NCBI RefSeq assembly: GCF_000003815.2
Contig: NC_049979.1
Span: 4,543,293 to 4,607,292 of the forward strand
DNA length: 64,000 nt
DNA from: Branchiostoma floridae
Lineage: Eukaryota > Chordata > Leptocardii > Amphioxiformes > Branchiostomatidae
Reading direction: 5' to 3'
Below the pieces are notes generated by a model, which was given only the letters and a program-made list of their open reading frames with translations, was not told the origin of the DNA and did not search any database. Shown piece after piece: positions 61,723-64,000 of this stretch. Made by a program: the position numbers and the translations under genes. Position 1 is the first letter of the stretch; every line of letters begins with the position of its first letter.

Positions 61723-61751
61723 TGTCTTCTTATAATCTACCATGTAATGTT

Positions 61752-62128
61752 ACTGTTTAGGGGTGGGTACCGGTACAGAAAATTCAGGTACAGGTACGGT
61801 CCAGGTCCAGAAGATCTGGTCCAGGGTGAACTTATCATACTGAAAACAATGGTCCATTTTGCTAACAAAGATTCTGTTTTCTGGTCACACCTGCCTCTGT
61901 TATAGACCAAGTTTGACTGGGGAAAAATGACTATCAACACGTCTCTTCTTCTGTCGTTATTTGCTTTGAAATGTAAGCCCCCCAAAAAGCCTGCCAGTAT
62001 AATTTGTTCACTTTCCAATTGGTCCAACATCCAGTCCATTGATTTATTTAAGGTTCGGTTTTTCTGGACCAGTCCAACAAGAAAAAACTGTTTTGTACCA
62101 TGTACCAGTACACTGTACCGATATCCAC
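61752..62128. mobile_element. DNA element with GGGTGGGTACCGGTAC-like ends
   Basis: Left GGGGTGGGTACCGGTACAG and right CTGTACCGATATCCACCC are imperfect inverted repeats. The interior has several 'GGTCCAG/CTGGACC' motifs. Related pieces at 1310-1490 and 52480-52880. Confidence 0.65.
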
Positions 62129-62434
62129 CCATATTACATGTACATATTAATCATGATTGATATGTTGGAGGCACCTGTCATGGTGAAGATGCATTTTACA
62201 CGTACAGACGTACAGAGTAGATCTTTGAACATTGAAATACGAGGTACGATCCAAAGGGCAGATTTGTTGATCACGCCATGCCATGAAGTAAATCTCCAAG
62301 GAGATCTCCCAGAGGCAAAGCAGTATCCAGCCTGTCAAACAATCTCCAGCGGCCCCAGTCTGGCTGGTTAGACACTGTATGTGTTCTGCACTGGTATAGT
62401 ACAGATCTGCTTCAAGATAAGTAATGATCAGTAG

Positions 62435-62680
62435 TTTGTTTGAACCTTTATTCATGATAAGCTCAAATTGGCCTGCAGTCTGCTTTTCACTGAAGTCATG
62501 CAGGGGGTAGGGTCAGATGAGATATAAATAGAGATATTACAGTCCTAATAAATCTATCAACATATATCACTATATGCACATGGCACAAGACATTAGTAGA
62601 GCGAAATTCATAGACATTTGTCTGTTCGTTTTGGTCATTTCTTGTACTTCAAGAGTCATTGCAACACAACACAACAATAT
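62435..62680 (-). mobile_element. LINE 3' UTR fragment
   Basis: Matches the 3' UTR of the fragment at 59985-60400 ('TTTGAACCTTTAT', 'GGCCTGCAG', 'GGGTCAGATGA', 'CTAATAAATCTATC'). Confidence 0.65.
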
Positions 62681-62809
62681 CTTGTTGAATTTTCAGCTGC
62701 TTTTTTCCCTTTTAAATGAATAACATACACGTGAAGAAGCCAAGATCCTTACTGGCTATGAAGGATGGACATTTTCACTTTGAAAAGCGAGAGTATTGGT
62801 AGCGAGTGA

Positions 62810-63391
<582 letters not shown>

Positions 63392-63673
63392 TAGGGCAAG
63401 TGTTAGATGTGATAATGCATCTTGTTTTGAGGTAGTTGTGGGACGCATTTTGTCGTCTGTTTACTGAGATGATGCCGAGATTGTGATGTTGCCGTAAGAT
63501 CTTCGCGGATATCGACATTTTTCTGTCCTGTTAGGGATGACTGTACACGCGGCGTGACGTCAGAGGTCTGTTTAATCAAAAGCACTTATGCGGTGAGGAC
63601 GGCAAATGTCAGAAGATTATGCTTTGAACTGTATCTGTAGAAGATGTCTAAGAGAGAGCATTTTCCATGGGCG

Positions 63674-63925
63674 CCGCCATCATGAAACAACATGGCGGTT
63701 CCAAAATGGCCGCCGATGCAAAAATGGTCCAGTAAAACGTTTCAAATCGAAAAATTCTGACCAGTGCAGCACAAATTTCTATCATATATTAACTTGGTGA
63801 CCGTCCGGTGTTCTTGTGGGTGGGGGCGATTGAATATTAAGCATTTTCTGACCGAAAACTGTCCTTCCTCGGTGGCCATTTTGTGTGGGTGGTGTTGGGT
63901 AAAATATGGCGGAACATCATGGCGG
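63674..63925. promoter_or_regulatory. Cluster of YY1-type sites in YY1 intron 1
   Basis: At least six matches to the AANATGGC(G) motif in 252 bp: GCCGCCATC 63674-63682 (reverse), AACATGGCGG 63689-63698, AAAATGGCCG 63703-63712, a weaker AAAATGG 63721-63727, GGCCATTTTG 63874-63883 (reverse), AATATGGCGG 63903-63912, ATCATGGCGG 63916-63925. A similar intron-1 cluster is known in mammalian YY1, where it supports self-regulation. Confidence 0.75.
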
Positions 63926-64000
63926 AGTGGGGCAGTTTTGCCCCAGACAAAAACAGGTTTTCACAGATTTCAGTTGGATGGATGCTTACTTTGTACCCCG

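Overview
The window looks like an animal (metazoan) genome scaffold, most consistent with amphioxus (Branchiostoma) or a close invertebrate deuterostome. The grounds are many short spliced exons with GT-AG introns, single-copy orthologues close to vertebrate proteins, a fused pseudouridine-catabolism gene that mammals lack, a CR1-like LINE with a PHD finger and a 2A-like motif, and a dense load of short inverted-repeat elements and SINEs. There are three 100-N gaps (19220-19319, 43284-43383, 44797-44896), so the scaffold is a draft. No prokaryotic operon, CRISPR array or phage was seen.

Layout. (1) 875-7683, plus strand: the last ten coding exons of cytoplasmic dynein 1 heavy chain (DYNC1H1). 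(2) 7684-10600: 3' flank with SINEs and a MITE that holds a 49-bp copy of its neighbour DNA. (3) 10625-12952, plus: an unspliced 775-codon ORF for an acidic, probably disordered protein with a basic, cysteine-bearing C-terminus; I do not recognise it. (4) 15018-28889, minus: complete fibrillarin (FBL), 315 aa in 13 coding exons, its introns full of transposons and one antisense LINE at 18387-22727. (5) 31395-36408, plus: complete DDX6 RNA helicase, 466 aa, head-to-head with FBL, with a long 3' region. (6) 41399-43823, minus: complete NKAPD1-like gene, 220 aa. (7) 46174-47899, plus: PIH1D2, 5' end missing, head-to-head with NKAPD1 as in human 11q23. (8) 51033-60908, plus: complete bifunctional pseudouridine-5'-phosphate glycosidase / PfkB kinase, 706 aa in 19 exons. 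(9) 62924-63344, plus: first coding exon of YY1, followed by a cluster of YY1-type sites in intron 1.

All gene models were built by hand from splice sites, and the lengths close in frame: FBL 948 nt, DDX6 1401 nt, NKAPD1 663 nt, PUMY 2121 nt. The genes are unrelated housekeeping and regulatory genes: motor, rRNA/snoRNP methylation, mRNA decay and translational repression, dynein-assembly co-chaperone, nucleoside catabolism and transcription. They share no pathway. Their order does echo vertebrate linkage: NKAPD1-PIH1D2 and DDX6 on human 11q23, DYNC1H1 and YY1 on human 14q32.

The most interesting material is non-coding: hammerhead-ribozyme-like cores with covarying stem II in introns of the PUMY gene; a probable U12-type intron in the same gene; a group of MITE families that all start with TA and make 9-bp target duplications; nested MITEs whose insertion order can be read; a tandem array in FBL that repeats the splice acceptor plus the start of an exon; a DEGD instead of DEAD motif II in DDX6; and the YY1 site cluster inside YY1 itself.
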